64,000 nt of DNA. It comes from Kalaharituber pfeilii. Lineage: Eukaryota > Ascomycota > Pezizomycetes > Pezizales > Pezizaceae. This document shows positions 23,643 to 36,654 of the stretch, piece after piece. The notes beneath the pieces are model-generated. The model was given only the letters and a program-made list of their open reading frames with translations, was not told where the DNA came from and did not search any database. How positions within the stretch are numbered: position 1 is the first letter of the stretch; every line of letters begins with the position of its first letter. The stretch lies in the NCBI GenBank assembly GCA_015179045.1, contig WHUZ01000047.1, forward strand, positions 62,001-126,000, in the 5' to 3' direction. Both the position numbers and the translations under genes were made by a program.

Positions 23643-26251
23643 TTACTGCCTATTGGCTCTCCTATCCACTCTCCGATTTACCCCACCCACTAACACCTTC
23701 AACACGTCCTCCGCCGTGAACCCTTCCTCTTCCTCTTCCTCTTCCCCCTTCTCCCCTTCGTCCTCCTCCCCTGCCACCCCCTTCTCTCCCCCATTATACG
23801 GCGTCGTATCCACCATATCCCTAATCCCATACACTCCCACTAAATCGTCGTCCAACCCCCTCAAAAACTCCGCCGCCTCCTTATCTCCCCCTACCTGGAA
23901 CAGCTGGATCCCGACCTGCTGCAGCGGAGCATTGAGCCGGTCTAACTCCCGTGCTGTAGCAACAATGACACTCTCGGGGTCGTCCGTTGCGTCTCCATCG
24001 GTCAGGACCACGATGTTGAGGGGTTTCAGGCTTGCAAGGGCTGCCGCGGGGTCCGGGGCTTCCTTGGCCGCGCGGTACTCGTCGAGATATGGACGTAGGA
24101 TGCTGTCGAGGCGGGCGCCGAGCGGCGTGGAGCCCCCCTGGACGGGTCCACCGCACGAGGAAAAGATCTGTGCGACGTGCTCGGAGGTCTGGACATTGAG
24201 CGTGTCGTGGGTGGTGTTGTTGAGGAACCGGATGTCGATGCCGTCGGAGTCGTATTTGGTGGCAATGGAGGCGATTTGCGCGAGGGCGGTGGAGACGTCG
24301 GGCCAGCGAGTGCCGTGGAGCATGGAGGGCGAGTCGTCGATGAGGAAGACAGTGTCGAAGGTAGAGAGGATGGAGAGGAGATTCTCGGTGCGGGTGGAAA
24401 GGGTGCGGTTGGGGCGGCGGGAAGCGGGAGAGGTGATAGTGGCAGAGGCAGGGGTGGGGATGATTAGGGAGGTGGTTGGCGGGGATTTGGGGATTGGGGT
24501 GGGCTGGGTGGAGGGGGAGGAGCGCGACTGGTAGCTGAACGTGGAGAGAATGGAGTCACGGTAGGAGGAGGGGCTGGTTGGGGGGCTGCGGGGAGTTGGA
24601 GGGAGGTCCCCGGAGGCAGTCGTAGTGGTAACGAGGGAAGTTTCGGGGGTGGACGTGATGATAAGGGGAGATGGTGCGGTGTCGCCGCGCTTCGACTTGG
24701 AGGACCTAGACGATTTGGAACCGGACTTGGATTTCAAGGAGCCGATGCGGCCGCTATCGCTCCTGCGGAGCTCCCGCCCCTCACCAATCTCGACAGCGTT
24801 GTGGGGGTATAGGTCTAGATCTGGGATTGGGGACGTTGCCCTATTTACCTGCGTCGGTGCCCCAGGCCTGAGAAGCGTCGGCATCCGGTGCACATTGGAC
24901 GCAGAGAACGACGGCGACGATGGCGGTGACGTAGAGATGTAGTCCTCGCCCGAGACCATGGGGACCAGGGGCGGGGTAACGGGGTACGGGGGAAATGGGA
25001 CCCGCTGCCGCGGCATGGTCGCCGAGTAGTGCATCGGCGGCAGAGGGGCGGGGGCCGGGAAGCGGATGGGATAGGTGATCGGCTCGCTGGAGTTGCGCTG
25101 GTGGGGCGCGGAAAGGCGGCTCGGGCCTATGTGGCTCGGGATTGTGCCACTGCGGGAGAGGGTACCGGAGCGGCCAGGGCTGATGTCCGCTGCTGCCGGC
25201 GCAATAGGCTGCGTGCTGTGGCGCTTCTTGACGTGCTTGTGGGCGAAGGGATCGAGATCGGGGGTTGCGGGAGTGGTGGTGATGATGGGCGGGGCACTCA
25301 TCGGGGCGGCTAGGTCGGGAACGGAAGCGACTTTGGATTTTGGAATATCTGGTCAGCGACTGCTTGGACGGAAGAGCATGGAAGAGCAGAGTCGGAGTTC
25401 AGATGAACTCTGCCTGCAGGTGACTCATGTGGTTTGCAGTGCGGGGAGCTCTTCGGACAGGGTATAAACGTGGTACTTTATGTAGCAGCAAGCAGCTGAT
25501 CGTAGCCTTGAGCGCCGCCATGCCTGATATATGATGTGTGCCACGAACGGTCTGACACCATCACCAAGGGCAGCGAGGAGATGAAAATAACAAGATATAC
25601 GAGATGAGAATATTCATTTAGATATAAAATAAAAATAAAAAATCAATCAGAAAAAATGAGTGGGGAAAGATATCACGTACCGTCCAACTTTAGTTTGGCC
25701 GTGTCTTTAGTCACCCCGCTGATCGAAACCCCCCCTCCGCCTTCCGACCCTGAGTTCGAGCTCCCATAATCCCCAGACAACGGCCTCGACTTCCTCCCCA
25801 CAGTGCCGTTCACGCTCCACCTCGCTGCCGCTGCCATCGAGCCCCTGCGTTCCCTCTTCTCCTCCTCCGTCATCGGCTTGTCCTCAATCACCACGCGCGT
25901 CTCTGTGCTCGCCACGCTCCCTCTCTGTTCCTTCTTCTTCTTCTTCTCGCCATGCCGATGGTGGTGACGATGCCGGTGTCCGTGCCTGCTCCGGCTCCGG
26001 CTCCGGTTCCGGACCTTTTCGATGTTGCGCCGGACTCGGTCGCGGGTGCTGCTGCGGTTGTGCTCGTCGGAGGAGGCAGAGGATTCGGTGCTGAGGGTCG
26101 TGACCGAGGATTCGCTTGGGGTCGGGGGAATCGGGAACGGGCGGTTCCCGCCGAGGGGGTCGACGGGCGAGGGCCAGTTGTGCGGCTCGAGAGGGTCGTT
26201 GTCGTGGCCGTGGAGAAGGCGCTCGCGGAGGTGATGGAGGCGCGAGGCCAT
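23643..26251 (-). CDS. VWA-domain protein, two exons
   Basis: Exon 1 is 26251-25681 and exon 2 is 25348-23643, joined by a GT-AG intron (25349-25680, 332 nt, donor GTACGT). Phases match and give about 758 aa. Residues 1-190 (from MASRLHHLRERLLHGHD) are low complexity, with an RS/His-rich stretch and a Lys run. The next ~300 residues are Ser/Pro/Thr-rich and probably disordered. A von Willebrand factor A domain lies at about 515-715. It has a complete MIDAS: DDSPS near 528, the Thr in GGSTPLG, and the Asp in VVLTDGDATDD. The C-terminus is an acidic Glu run followed by DVLKVLVGGVNRRVDRR. MIDAS domains bind a divalent metal and protein ligands. The absence of a signal peptide suggests an intracellular role; the partner is unknown. 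The two open frames could be separate genes, but the matching splice phase and continuous composition favour one. Confidence 0.75.
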
Positions 26252-28093
26252 GGGAGGTGCGGAAGGGGAAGGGAGTTTTGGTTGTTGTGGCGGTGTTAAG
26301 TGGTGCGGAAGTGGTTGTGTTCCGCTTTTTCTGTGTTTAAGTTGTTACTTTGTACTGTCTGTATGCGGGGTATATTTTGGGTATATTGCGCAAACCGACG
26401 TTTAAATGCGGAATATTTTCTGTTCTCCTCAACGGATGGGGAATCTTCCTATATACGGAAGTATTAATATATGAGTCTAGAAGCTTTTTGGCTAGAGTCC
26501 TTCTAGGGAAGAAAAAGAAAAAGAAAAGGAGCTTCCCCACAAGATATGTTGTTATAAATATCGAGACCTTAGGTCTGGGGGCCGAATACCCGTGTGTCCC
26601 GCTGTAACCGTTTCGTAAGATTACAGGTTTACTTGGAATGGCTGGTAGGAGGAGGTATCGGCTCTTTCAATTTTGTTTCTCGGCGGAGAATTACGTATAC
26701 ATGTGCAGCTGATCAATCACCTACTATGCAACCCACAAAATTTCTATTTCGTTCTACGCAGCAGAAAAATAATTATTGTCTTTCATTCGATTGAGGAAAC
26801 AAGAAAAACAATTGGAATTTTACAGATAGGCTGGGTTCTCGCAGTGCTGTGAGAGGTTTGTGGTTAACGGTTGTCTCCGACCAGCAAAGGAAGGCCGTGA
26901 TGTAGGCGTGAAACTGGTGACCACTCGGTACTAACTGTTGGCGGTCAACCTTAAGCCTTTTCGCCGCTACAAGCTGCAGCTGACCAGTTGTAGCCCATGA
27001 CCCGCTGGGATGATGCAACTCTTTGCATGCTGCACGTTAAGAGCTGTTATGGAGATTACTTCGAGAAGCTTATGTCAGAACTTACCGATCAGAGTATAGA
27101 GCTCCCCTTGCCTAGTCTGTTTGTGTTCGCCCTATCCGCTTTTGCAGTGGTTCGTTTTTTCGATTAGAGTCCGAAGTTCCCGCCTTACATTGCAGAACAC
27201 ATAAGCTGTAGGATAGCACACAGAAAATGAGTAATAATTACGCAGGATCCAATTGTTTGACTTTCGTTGCGAATTCCTCGTTCTTGTTGGTCCATGCTGA
27301 CTCCTCCATTGCCTTTGGACATATGTCACAATTGTCACAAAACGGGGGCGGTGCAACAAGGCTTGCAGACACAACCAGCGAGTTAACGTGCTGCGGCATT
27401 AGATGCCGCCTTTTGATCACGACCAGGTAATTGGGTCGATACACGGTCAGTGCAACTAGAACTGTGTACGTGGTTGCTTTGTTTAAGCCTCGCGAATTCA
27501 CATGGAAGGAGCTGAGCATCGAAGATATCTGAGTGGGTTGAATATCATACCATAGCTGCGGATGCGTTCAGAGCATTGGCAGCCTAAGTTTCGCCCTGCG
27601 GAAAATTCCGAAATCAGTGTGGGGGAAAGGTAAGTAGTCATTGGCATTGAGCTACGCCCCTGTTATGCTGGTTACCCCAAAATCTGGAGACGGACGTCTG
27701 TAATCAGTCATGTTATTTATTTATTTATTTATTTATATTATTTATTTTTCACAAAATCCCCATTGCGATCGAGAGGCGACACTAAACATGCCCAGGCGAT
27801 TGAGTCAGGCGACTATCAGCTATGATAGATATTCTGCGGTGCATGCTAACTTGTCAAGTTGGGCACTGGCTGGGCCAGGGCTGCAAATGATGAATTGAAA
27901 TTTGACACTGCCTTATTATGATGGTTGTGATAAAGTAGGCTACCCCCGAAGGTAGTTCAAGGCTATACATATACATCAGGGAGTATGGAAGCGGGATATC
28001 CCTCAAGACCGGTCTGGTTGGATGTTAGCCTCGTCCCCACATTGGTCTTCAGATCACGTGATATGTCTCGTATCGAAATATCTGGACGATGGT
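26252..28093. other. intergenic, no gene seen
   Basis: Contains the presumed promoter of the VWA gene at its left end and a TTTA microsatellite. Frames under 95 codons overlap on both strands without recognisable features. Confidence 0.55.
27712..27749. repeat. (TTTA)n microsatellite
   Basis: A run of ATTT/TTTA tetranucleotides with slight interruptions. Confidence 0.85.
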
Positions 28094-28105
28094 ATGACTA
28101 ACGCC

Positions 28106-28168
28106 TTTTTTTTTTTTTTTTTTTTGATATCACGTTACGCCGCTTGCAGCTGTTCGCCATGGCAGGGC
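28106..28168 (-). mobile_element. 63-bp poly(A) retroposon, second copy, minus orientation
   Basis: Twenty T followed by a 43-nt body that is the reverse complement of GCCCTGCCATGGCGAACAGC and onward. It is flanked by exact ATGACTAACGCC repeats at 28094-28105 and 28169-28180. Body and total length match the copy at 1649-1711, with four to five substitutions. Both copies begin at essentially the same base, which argues for a discrete unit rather than random 5' truncation. Confidence 0.8.
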
Positions 28169-28748
28169 ATGACTAACGCCTGGGGACGAGGCTTGAGGGA
28201 CATGTACAGCGATGACGACCTGAAATCCATCGGGCTCAAAGAAACCCTCAAGAGATTTCGTGGTCGTGACTAGTCTATTGCTGACAGTAGAAGTCGAGCA
28301 GACCAGTAACGTTAATTGGCATGGTTAATTCTCCGACCCTGGGAACGGAATGTTTCGTTACCGCCGCACCATGAGAGGAGTGCAAGCACACTGTAGCCGT
28401 TGTATACTACACGGCTGCACTTGTGCTGTTCGAGACCCTCCGTATCAGCTTAAGGGCTTGGAAAGGATATGCTACCAGGATGGCTAGGTCACGCACCCGA
28501 GGAAATTAGAGGCGCTCGTGAAGTCAGCATATTTACTTGGATTGCGGAAGAGGCCAAATAGAAATGAAGCCACAAGTTGAATACGCAATAACGCAGTGTT
28601 GCATAGCCGTTATAGATTGTCAGACTTTAAAGTTGACATACAGTTGTTGGAAAATGTCATCCGTTGGGCCTTCACTTCACAATTGATTCGTTCGGTGTTA
28701 CAGCTGATTATCCACACATGGCATGTTGTGGCTTGGGAGGTCGAGCAT

Positions 28749-29881
28749 GTAGTGAGCGGCACGAGCCGAGCCAGCTCGAGCAGCCAGCGCAGGGTTTCAT
28801 AAACTGTAAATACCTAGTATGGTAATAAATTAGAGACTCTGAGCTCATTCCAACCTGCCAACAACTTCTATAAATATCAAAAGTGGTTCAATTACATAGA
28901 CCTATATCAAGTCTTTTATATCAAGTCTTTTACGTTTAATATCTCCAAGGTCTCTAGAAGGTAAGTTGCGCATTTTAAGAGTGTATATGTAGGCCTCTCT
29001 ATTCTCTCTATCCTCTTGAAATTCTTTTCTCTTTACTACTATCCAATATCAAGACTTACTACGCTTCGGGACCCTTAATCCTCATACTACACTTTAAGAT
29101 TCTTGTTTTTTATACTACATTAGCAATTTATCAATATAACAACCCATTCTATATCAATTCATGATGCCTTTCTTACCAGCCTAGCTGGCCGATATTCTTC
29201 AGTTAAAGACCAGCATACTGTTTTGAACTCTCATTATGATAGTTACCTGTATGAAAGATGTATAATTTTGTGGCGAAAAATATCAGATAATGAGCGCGAA
29301 ATTTTATGTATGCATTGTTCCAAGACTTGGCAAGTCAAAAGCCATACAACAACCACATCCATATTACTTTGCCATTTTCGGAAGTCTCAACTGAGGAAAA
29401 TACTCACCTTTCAGAACTTGTGGCGTCCACTAGTAACACTACAGAATTGAAGCGACGAATACTATTGGACATGATGGTTCCAACAAAGTGAGCTAAACCA
29501 GAGGGCTTTTCTGAAACACAGTATCGTGAACTCCTTTGCTGCTTTCTTATCTTAACAAATTTACTAATCAAACTAGCAGAAAAGGCATCATTTCTAGAGC
29601 TCCTCCAATATTATATTGCAACCCCAAAGTTCACGAAATCTCAGCTCGTACTATATATAGAGATATTCTGAAACTCTATAACAAAACTCGTGAAGGTGTC
29701 ATTCAACTTTATAGACAGAAATATTGAATTTAGTGGATAGCGGCGAGGAGGATGAAGCTGTAGATTAGTTATCAATATCATGTAATGAAGGCTCGCCAGC
29801 TCGAGCTGGCTCGAGCCCACCTTCTATTTCACGAGCTCGGCTCGAGCCGTAGTGAGCGGCACGAGCCGAGCCAGCTCGAGC
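28749..29881. mobile_element. internally deleted hAT-like element
   Basis: An exact 33-bp block (GTAGTGAGCGGCACGAGCCG and onward) occurs at 28749-28781 and again at 29849-29881, exactly 1100 bp apart. The right end is rich in self-complementary GAGCTCG/CGAGCC motifs (29787-29898), a subterminal pattern I associate with hAT elements. Between them lies a decayed hAT transposase N-terminus. Exact termini and the 8-bp target duplication were not resolved. Confidence 0.5.
29170..29727 (+). pseudogene. hAT transposase N-terminal relic (BED zinc finger)
   Basis: Frame 3 from about 29190 reads ILWRKISDNEREILCMHC, then SKTW...TTTTSILLCHFRKSQ. This is the C-x2-C...H layout of a BED finger, with the last His replaced by Gln. 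After frame changes come ETQYRELL and FLELLQYYIATP, then SARTIYRDILKLYNKTREGV, which matches the hAT 'PSRxTI..DI...Y...R' region. The catalytic core and C-terminal dimerisation domain are absent. It carries several frameshifts and stops and is clearly inactive. Confidence 0.6.
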
Positions 29882-30170
29882 TCAAACGAGCCAAGATCAT
29901 GCTTGTGTTTTTCTTGACAGCTCGCTAAAATGCTTAGCCAGTGCAATGTACATTAATTCATCATGGGAGACTCATCTGTTTCTTGGCATGCAGTCCCGTG
30001 ATGGCAGTCCCGTGATTAGCTCTTGGCATCCTGTAACAGCAGTCTAGCTCAATACCGCTCAATATCCTACATTGCCAATAACTCCCATAGTCTCATAACC
30101 AACCCGTATACAGACTCGACTCTCTACCCTTAGTCAACATACTTTTAACCTCACAACTATACCTAGACTA
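29882..30170. other. spacer between the hAT relic and the Helitron ORF
   Basis: The 5' terminus of the Helitron (expected to begin TC next to an A) must lie here or further left, but no unique candidate could be chosen. Confidence 0.4.
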
Positions 30171-33100
30171 ATGGATCCTATTGCCTGTTCCCGCTGCCTA
30201 CGAAAGTATGATCCTGCATATTGGACTTATACCCAGGATGGCCGTCGAATGAAGACTTGCAATACCTGCCGAAATAAATGTATTGTAACCTTAACAGTAA
30301 GTTTGAATCATGAAATTTCTATGAAACTGAAGCTAAAGAGTTTGTATTATCATAGGCAAAGCGAGAGCAAGAATTAGAAAGCAGACGTAATAAGACTCCT
30401 CAGTTGCAGGTAGCTAGGACTATTCCAGAACTTCAGAATATGGACTATGCTACCTATCCAAGATCTGCTTCTTTATCACCTACTCGCTGTCGTAGTCAGT
30501 CTCCAGTACGATCACCTCCAAGACGGTCAATATCTACAACACCATCTTCTAGACAACTCAAAGAGCATAAGGAATTTAGCTCTACTAGAGATCAGAATCA
30601 GTCTGCTCCTATCAGCTTCTGTGAGCAATATCAGACCACCTCTACTAGCTCTTATGAGCAGTCTCAGACCATCTCTATTAACTCCTATAAGCAGTCTACT
30701 GCTATTAGATATCGTGAGCGGTCTGCTACTGGCAGACGTGGCAGATATCATGAGCAGTCTATCACTAGTGATGAACAGTCTAACTCTATTAGACATCAAG
30801 AGCAATCTCTATCTCCTACCGGACAAAATCAAACTCCACCTCTCAGACATCAACAGCTACAACAAATACAGTCTGAGGTAGTACATAGATCACTACAAAA
30901 TTTTGCCAACAGCTTATCAAATATTCAGTTAAATGAATGCTCAATATGTGAGGAAATAGGGATTGCTCTGAAAGTACGAGTAAGAGATGGTATTTCAATT
31001 TGTGAGCGTTGTCATAATGAAAGATCATCTCCTACATGGACTGGAATCCATATGTTCAGTACTCAAAACGACATGTCTCCAGGTGAGATACCTCAAGAGC
31101 TATCTGCAGTAGGTAAACCCTCACCTATAGAGGCTATGATGTTAGCTTTAGTACATCCAGTTATTCGTGTCTATAAAGTCCGTGGATATGGGCAATATAA
31201 GGGAGGAAAGGTATTGTTTCAATTTTATTTAATCTACTTGATTATAAGAAAAGACTAACATCTAAAAGGTACATGTTATTAACTTTCCACAAGACCCAAC
31301 TGAGAATTTCCATATCATTCCACGGCTACCTCATGAGATTCCAATGGTCATATTACGAGTATGAGAGGGAGGCCGTACTCCACAAGCTGAGTCATTAAAA
31401 GACTTTGAAATTAATGTACACCGTGTTCGAGCTTGGATGCAATATCTTTGTCAACATAATCGATAGTATCGAAATGTACAGCAAGATGTTTCTCACTTGG
31501 ATGCCTATGTCAACAATCTAGAAAATATGTCAACACAGCAACGCTTTGAGCTAATCTTAGATGAGGACTGGGATACTACTACAGAAACTGGACCTGTGGA
31601 TAATGAGGATAATGACCAAGTTGAGACTGGTGTACATAGAGGTCAAATCACTATTAATGAGCGTTCAGCCTTACAGCGATTTCTTAATCAAAGACCTGTT
31701 TCTCAACTAGTACCTCCAGTGATTTACCCTCAAGTACAACAGAATCCTATAAATGAGTTTAGGGAAAAAGGTTATATTGCTAAAGCATTTCCATGCTTAT
31801 TTCCTTCTGGAGCTGCGGGTTTGATATACAATGGCCAGCGTTTGAAGAAAGTAACACCAGCTGATTACTTTTGTCACTTAATTCGATATCGAGATGGCAG
31901 ATTTGCAGAAGACCCGCGATTCATATTCTTTGCACTAAATTCAAAATATCGCTGGCAACTAGGAGCAACAGCTACATTCTTTGTGAGAAAAGGTCAATTT
32001 GAAAATGTTACAGTTGGTCAACTACGAGAAGAGATTGAAAACCCATTACATCTATTAGGCCAAAGAATCTGCCGCTTTTCCTCCTCAATTCCAGGACTGG
32101 CACCATTCTGGAACTATAAACGATCAGAATTATCCTCAATAGTCCGTACAGCATGTCCACATGCATTTGCCACATTTAGTGCTGCTGATATACATTGGGT
32201 GGACTTACATCGATTAATTGAGGAGAAGAGAGCACGACTTGGAGGAGGCCCAGTTTTAGATCTGCTAACTCTACTGGAGCGTGAAGCAGTACTCCGTCGA
32301 AACCAGAATTTACAGACTCATCCCCAGCTGGCTAGCGAATTTCTCGTCTATAGATTTAAGCTATTTCTCAAAAAAATAGTTCTTCATTACCCAAATATGC
32401 GAGTTCATGACTACTGGTTTCGATATGAGTGGCAGTTTAGAGGTTCAGGACATTTACATGGGTTTCTATGGATTGAAGGAGCACCAACACTCACATCTAT
32501 CTCTCTGAATGATTTAGATGATCGTCTAACACTAGAGACCTATTGGGATCAGAGTCGAGTTCGCACAGATACTCCTGTTAAAGGTTTACATCCTGCACCA
32601 CTACACCCGTGCCGCCACAACCTTCCTTTAGCCAATGACCTAGCTTTAGATCTTTCTTATTTATCAAACCGTGTTCAAAAGCATATATGTGGTTCATATT
32701 GCTTGCGAAAAAAAAGAGGGCAGGCTGCAGAGAACTCAACACTACACTGCCGTTTTCATTTTCCTGCTACACCACATCCAAAAACTGAAGTCTGTAAAAA
32801 TGCAGATGGAAAGTGGTATTTGAACTTAGAAAGAACAGAGGAGGATATAGATACAAATAAGTATAATCCATTATACTTACAAGCCTGGAGAGCGAATACA
32901 GACTTCCAGCCTATTCTCAGTATTGAGGCGGTCTTGAACTACATTGCAAAGTATGCAACTAAAGCAGAAACAGCTTCTACAAATCTTCAGTCTATTATGA
33001 GAACAGCAGCTACGAAATGTACAGATGAGTCTCCTGCTCAACTTCTGTTTAAGAAGATGCTTTACTCTTTTGTTATTGAACGAGACTTTTCTGCTCAAGA

Positions 33101-35385
33101 AGCTTGCCATCTTCTGCAAGGGTTAAGCTTAGTAGAGTCATCATGGAAAGTGATTACTCTTAATCTTACAAATACAACACTGGTTCCTCTAAGAATAGAG
33201 CCTGAAGCTTTACAAAATTTAGAAGATGGGGCAGAGGTAATATCAGGACAAGGTATTTTCCAATAGTTCTTACCCTGAAAATGATATATAAGTACTGATA
33301 TAAAAAAAGGTATTTTAGAAAGATATATTGGTCGTGACCCAGAGCTAGAAGATATCTGCCTTCATGATTTGCTTCAATCATATACTTATCGTAATGAGAG
33401 ATGGATAGCAACATCAAATCGAAATCGAAAAAGTCGAGTTATTCGAACAATTCCTGACCCTCCAGTGGATGCAACAAATATTCTATTTTGTCGTGTAACA
33501 TTACTCAAATATATTCCTTTCAGGACTCTAGCATATATAACGGGTATTGAGGAAGATTTAGCCAGTCCGTACTCTAATAAGTGGCTATCATGGTGTTGCC
33601 AATTTGGATCATGGACATGACTCAGATCTGGAAGGCAAGCAACTACAGGAGGAAGAATTAGAAACAGAAGATTGGATGGATATAGCTGGCATACGTCCCC
33701 ACGGTCAAAATATACTCACTAATGATCAACAAGATCAACTGGATATTGCTATCAGTCATCTGGGTCACCGAGCTGAAGATATCAACTATGATTGGAATTG
33801 TGATCTCAATATCTTTGGTGGATATACAAATGTGGTACATAGTGCTAGCTGGATACAGGAGACAAAACAAGTTACTCCAGTTACAATAAATCTTCCTGAG
33901 GTATTACCTCAAACACTCAACACAGAACAGCGAATTGCCTTCGACAAAATTATGAACCATTGGAACCACCGGGATGATGCTACTACTTCTCAACTTTTGA
34001 TGATTGTAGCTGGAACAGCAGGAGCTGGAAAGTCTTATCTTATTAATGCTTTAAGATATGCAATCTCACTTACTCTTCCACCTGAAAGGTTAATCGAAGA
34101 GGTAGTACCTGTTCTAGCATATACTGGATGTGCAGCTCATAATGTTAATGGATCTACTATCCATGGGACCTTACAAATGAGTCTAACAGGTAACGATGAT
34201 AATATTACACTAGCTGCTGCAACTACTCTTCAAAATAAATGTTAACATACGAAAATTATCATTATTGATGAAATGTCAATGATTGGACAGGCTTTTCTAG
34301 CTCGGATTGATCGAAGACTTGGAATAGCATTCCCAGACCGTCAAGGTGTGATATTTGGTGGTGTTCATATCATATTGATGGGAGACTTTGCCCAGCTGCC
34401 TCCAGTAGGAGATCTTCCGATGTACGTTAAACCAGATTCCAGACGAAAGGGAAATCCTACTAGCTTGTTATTACAAGATAGAGGTTACTTTCTATATCGT
34501 CAATTTACGACCTTTATTCGTCTTCAAACCAGTATGCGTCAAAGAGGAGAGGATCAGATTCATTTTCGATCTATGCTTCTACGAGCCAGAGATGGAGCAT
34601 GGACTCATCATGACTGGCAACAATTTGTTCAGGCTCATGTTTTAGATATTATGAGTGAAGCGGACAGGCATACATTTAATAGAGCTGTAGCTCTTATGTG
34701 TACGAGAAAGGAGGTAAAGGCATAGAATGCCAAATACTTACTTTCTATGCACTGTCCAGTATACCGTGCACTAGCCATACATTCAGCACTACGAGCTATT
34801 ATATCGACAATAAAGAAACTGAACTCTGAAGCAGCTGGAGATTTACCACCTGTGTTACTATTAGCTATTGGAGCTAGAGTTATGGTAACAAAAAACCTCT
34901 GGGTACAAGCTGGTATTGTGAATGGAGCTATGGGAACTATTCGTGGTTTGGTCTTAAATAGTGTTGATGAATCTCGTCAAGCACTTCCTATCTGCTTATT
35001 GGTAGAATTAGATCACTATTCAGGTCCACCATTTATGGAGTCATATCCATGAGTAATACCAATAGCTCCTTTCACTAGCCGCTTTGAATACAATGGACAT
35101 CCGTGTTCTAGAAAACAATTTCCATTAGTTTTGGCATGGGCCCTAACTATTCACAAGTCTCAGGGACTCACATTGCCAAAAGTGGTAGTAGAGTTAGGTT
35201 TAAAAGAAAATCAGTCGGGCTTAACATTTGTTGCACTATCTCGAGTCAAATGTTTGCAGGATTTGGCCTTTTTAAGTTCTGTTCCATTTAATCGTCTTTC
35301 AAGTATTGCTATACTAAAAAATACCACAGCAAGAATAGCGGAGGAGAGGAGGTTAGATTCAATAGATATAGCAGTTCATGTATAG
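30171..35385 (+). pseudogene. Helitron Rep-helicase, intron-containing, decayed
   Basis: Exons can be traced from 30171. GT-AG introns lie at 30297-30355, 31211-31268 and 33253-33309 (57-59 nt). The order of domains follows. There is a Cys-rich finger (CSRCLRKYDPAYW...CNTC) and a Ser/Gln-rich linker. A second Cys motif (CSICEE...CERC) follows, then an IEAMMLALVHPVIRVYKVRG block. Next come a Helitron_like_N region (FREKGYIAKAFPCLFPSG) and the Rep HUH motif in FRGSGHLHGFLW. The two-tyrosine motif is YIAKYATK. Last is a Pif1-type helicase with Walker A GTAGAGKSYLI, Walker B IIIIDEMSMIG, GDFAQLPPVGD and the C-terminal TIHKSQGLTLPKV. It is broken by in-frame stops at 31362, 31464, 34243, 34723 and 35050 and a frame change near 33600. 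Otherwise it is almost full length. Family members move by rolling-circle transposition. Confidence 0.85.
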
Positions 35386-35963
35386 ATAGATATATTATGT
35401 ATTAGTTGAGACTTTGAGAGCAACTTGAAGAAGCAATGTCAAAATGCTAGGAAAAAAAACAGATATGTGAAAAATAAAAACAAGTTACCCCGGTTCCAGC
35501 TCCCAATTGTTCATCATTAGAATTTCTGACTTGCTAAGAGATTTTACGGTAAATTCTAACTCCCAAGAGATCATTGCTGGAACCGGAGCATTACAGTCCA
35601 TCTCGGAGAGATGCTGGACAACCCTCTTCCCCAGCTCAGAATTGAACCGGGGCCCTCAATTCTACACCTCTCCATGGCGCTTTTGGTTACCTCCATCACT
35701 GGAGACCACAGCTTTCCACTTCGACCAAGGCGCAGGTCAGTTCGAAGAAGTTAAAAAAGAAAAAAAAGCTTAAACCCCGCTCCTTTACCGCGCACCGCTC
35801 TCTACCACACCCTCCTCTCTACCGCACCCCCCCTCCACCAGCACATATAGTATTACCATCACTCTGCCAGTCACGCCTCCGGAACATTTATTTGACTTCG
35901 CATAGGGCCCCCATTCCTAGGGAACGTTGCCTAATCAGGACGGCAACTGACGGCCTCACCTAG
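35386..35963. other. spacer between the Helitron and the duplicated NLR units
   Basis: Contains an 11-bp inverted repeat CCGGTTCCAGC (35490-35500) with its complement at 35576-35586, enclosing about 75 bp. A unique Helitron 3' hairpin plus CTRR end could not be assigned. The duplicated sequence starts at about 35964. Confidence 0.45.
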
Positions 35964-36654
35964 TATGTACCAGCCCAGCACCATCACCCACCCAAGTCGG
36001 GAAAGAAGCTCTTACCGTCCCCGGGACTTTTCGGAATGACTGGACTGCCCCGGGCCGACTTCTCGCTGGTATAACCCCGCCGCCGCCGCCACCGATATGG
36101 TCGACGTTGGTATTCCTGCCCTCGCATCCACTAATGCTTTGTACCGGATATACTCATGCCCACATTTTGGTATCTCCCCTCCTCCTACCCTCAAGTATTG
36201 CGATCGCTGTTGTATGCATATCTTACTTTGCTAGTGACAGAGACATGGGAGGCAGAGAGTTAGCAACAAAGTTGTGTATGGCTATGTATAATGTTAAGAC
36301 AACGAGAGTTCCTGGCGGCTAGCGGCCAGAGGTTACGTTCGAGTGTTGACATACAGATTATTACCCAAATTCGTTTCACGTACTGTTTCTAAATCCAATT
36401 CGACCCCGACTCGCCCACGCGATTAATTGCTACTCTCGAATAGAAATCAGATCAAATCAAACTATGCTGAAGTACCTATAACAACTAGGAAACAATTAAC
36501 CTCAAGAAGAAATCCAAGAAACCAAAAAAAAAAAAAAAAAAAATTACGTAGAAGATGCGGAAACCGGCAATCCTGCTCTGAGTCTGCTTAGCTAACTCTA
36601 GACATAAGTGGAAGATTTTGTTGTATTTACCAGATTATATTCGATATAAGCATA

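Noticed and set aside
35386..35470. Helitron 3' terminus at CTAGG near 35448
   Set aside because: No convincing hairpin precedes it, so the end cannot be assigned.
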